From the NCBI GenBank assembly GCA_963575745.1, contig CAUYUJ010017982.1, positions 568,913 to 632,912 on the forward strand: 64,000 nucleotides of DNA. The letters run 5' to 3'. This document shows, piece after piece, positions 63,258 through 64,000 of the stretch (the first letter of the stretch is position 1; the number at the start of each line of letters is the position of its first letter). The position numbers were made by a program, and so were the translations under genes. Source of the stretch: Prorocentrum cordatum (taxonomy: Eukaryota; Sar; Dinophyceae; Prorocentrales; Prorocentraceae). The notes under the pieces were generated by a model. The model saw nothing but the letters and a program-made list of their open reading frames with translations, ran no database searches and was not told the DNA's origin.

Positions 63258-63575
63258 CCGACCGATAAACCGATAAACCGATAAAAACTAATCGGTTGAA
63301 CGGTTTGCAAACCGATCAACCGATAAACCGATATAATCATATCGGTTTATCGGTCGATCTGCCGATAAACCGATCAACCGATAATCTTCGTATGCGAACA
63401 TAGAGGCGATTGCTGGCGCGCCCTCCTCTCTTCGTCGGTTTATCGGTTTATCGGTTTATCGGTTGATCGGTTTATCGGTTGATTGGCTGGTCTGAGACCG
63501 CTGGGGGGGAACCTGTGGAGGCGACCCTTGTGCCGCATATCGGTTTATCGGTTTATCGGGTTATCGGTTGGTTGT
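63258..63575. repeat. CCGATAAA / TTTATCGG inverted word arrays with a 16-bp hairpin
   Basis: Tandem ccgataaa words (63260-63296 and 63310-63391) and their reverse complement tttatcgg (63434-63490, 63538-63573). A perfect hairpin is formed by 63319-63334 and 63339-63354 with loop aatc, extended by GATC on both sides after one mismatch. Interspersed variants (ccgatcaa, ggttgatcgg) belong to the same vocabulary. Confidence 0.85.
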
Positions 63576-63631
63576 CAGTTCCCCGCCACGACGACGACGG
63601 CGACGGCGACGGCGACAGTGGCCGGACCGCC

Positions 63632-63976
63632 ATGGGGCAGGGCACCTCCGAAGTCAGAGGTGCGAGGGCGTCTCAGGCGCAAGTGGCCTGAACACCGCAT
63701 CTCGGGGAAGATCGGGGGTCAGACTGCGTGAAGGCAGGGCACATCCCAGGTCAACGCTGCGAGTTTTTGTGTAGGCGGAACTGGCCAGCACAATTTGGGG
63801 CAGGGAAGAATATCAGAGGTCAGCGTTGCGAGGATGTCTCAGGATGAGGATGAGGAAGGTAATGCTGATGATAATGATGGCGATGACGGCAGCCGCGCGG
63901 GAGGCAAAATCTGGCGGGGCAAATTTCGGCGGGAAGCAAGTGCGAGGATGGCTCAGGCGATGGTGGCCAGATTATT
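63632..63976. repeat. degenerate tandem repeat, roughly 95-bp unit
   Basis: About four diverged units with the recurring order ggggcagggca, gaggtc(a)gcg(t)tgcgag, g(g/a)tgtctcagg and agtggcc or gatggtggccag (around 63635, 63733, 63800 and 63925). No gene in 63576-64000. Confidence 0.45.
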
Positions 63977-64000
63977 TCAACTCAAAGAATATCGGATCCC

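Overview
The window looks like nuclear DNA of a dinoflagellate. I see no bacterial operons, rRNA or tRNA. Most of the sequence is very GC-rich, with long microsatellites, poly-G and poly-C runs, and many decayed retroelements whose protein text resembles families I know from dinoflagellates. I found no convincing intact host gene. Species cannot be assigned.

Layout. 1-6.7 kb: a frameshifted Ty1/copia-type retroelement (plus strand: gag/zinc knuckle, protease, integrase, RT, RNase H, and a tail with a membrane segment). 7.1-14.8 kb: the best preserved and most notable element, a tyrosine-recombinase (DIRS-order) retrotransposon on the minus strand. It has a gag-like ORF1, an RT/RNase H ORF carrying a complete-looking cytosine-C5 DNA methyltransferase inside the RNase H region, and an overlapping tyrosine recombinase. 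It is framed by split direct repeats in A1-ORFs-B1-A2-B2 order, as in PAT/Ngaro elements, and both termini end in (TA)n. 16.8-18.4 kb: the 3' part of a LINE with a restriction-like endonuclease. 18.4-21.8 kb: microsatellites and GC-rich DNA. 21.8-33.1 kb: a long decayed retroelement on the plus strand (membrane segment, Cys/His-rich domains, OTU-like candidate protease, RT), broken by microsatellites, a MITE-like element and a 123-bp minisatellite. 33-46 kb: mostly low-complexity DNA, degenerate tandem repeats and self-complementary word arrays, plus one weak coding-like stretch at 34.3-35.9 kb. 46-48.8 kb: a decayed LINE. 50.9-57.1 kb: a second LINE (APE endonuclease, RT, zinc fingers) with a 1.25-kb AGCTAA satellite between endonuclease and RT. 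57.3-61.8 kb: a broken transposase-like gene interrupted by large TAG/CTA trinucleotide arrays that switch strand as an inverted repeat. 62-64 kb: more trinucleotide arrays, hairpin-forming CCGATAAA arrays and a degenerate tandem repeat.

How the parts relate. This is transposon-dominated intergenic DNA in which elements are nested in, or interrupted by, expanding simple repeats. The tyrosine-recombinase/methyltransferase element is youngest-looking, because its terminal repeats are identical by eye; the others carry stops, frameshifts and lost catalytic residues. Protein matches were judged by motif recognition only. No database search was run.
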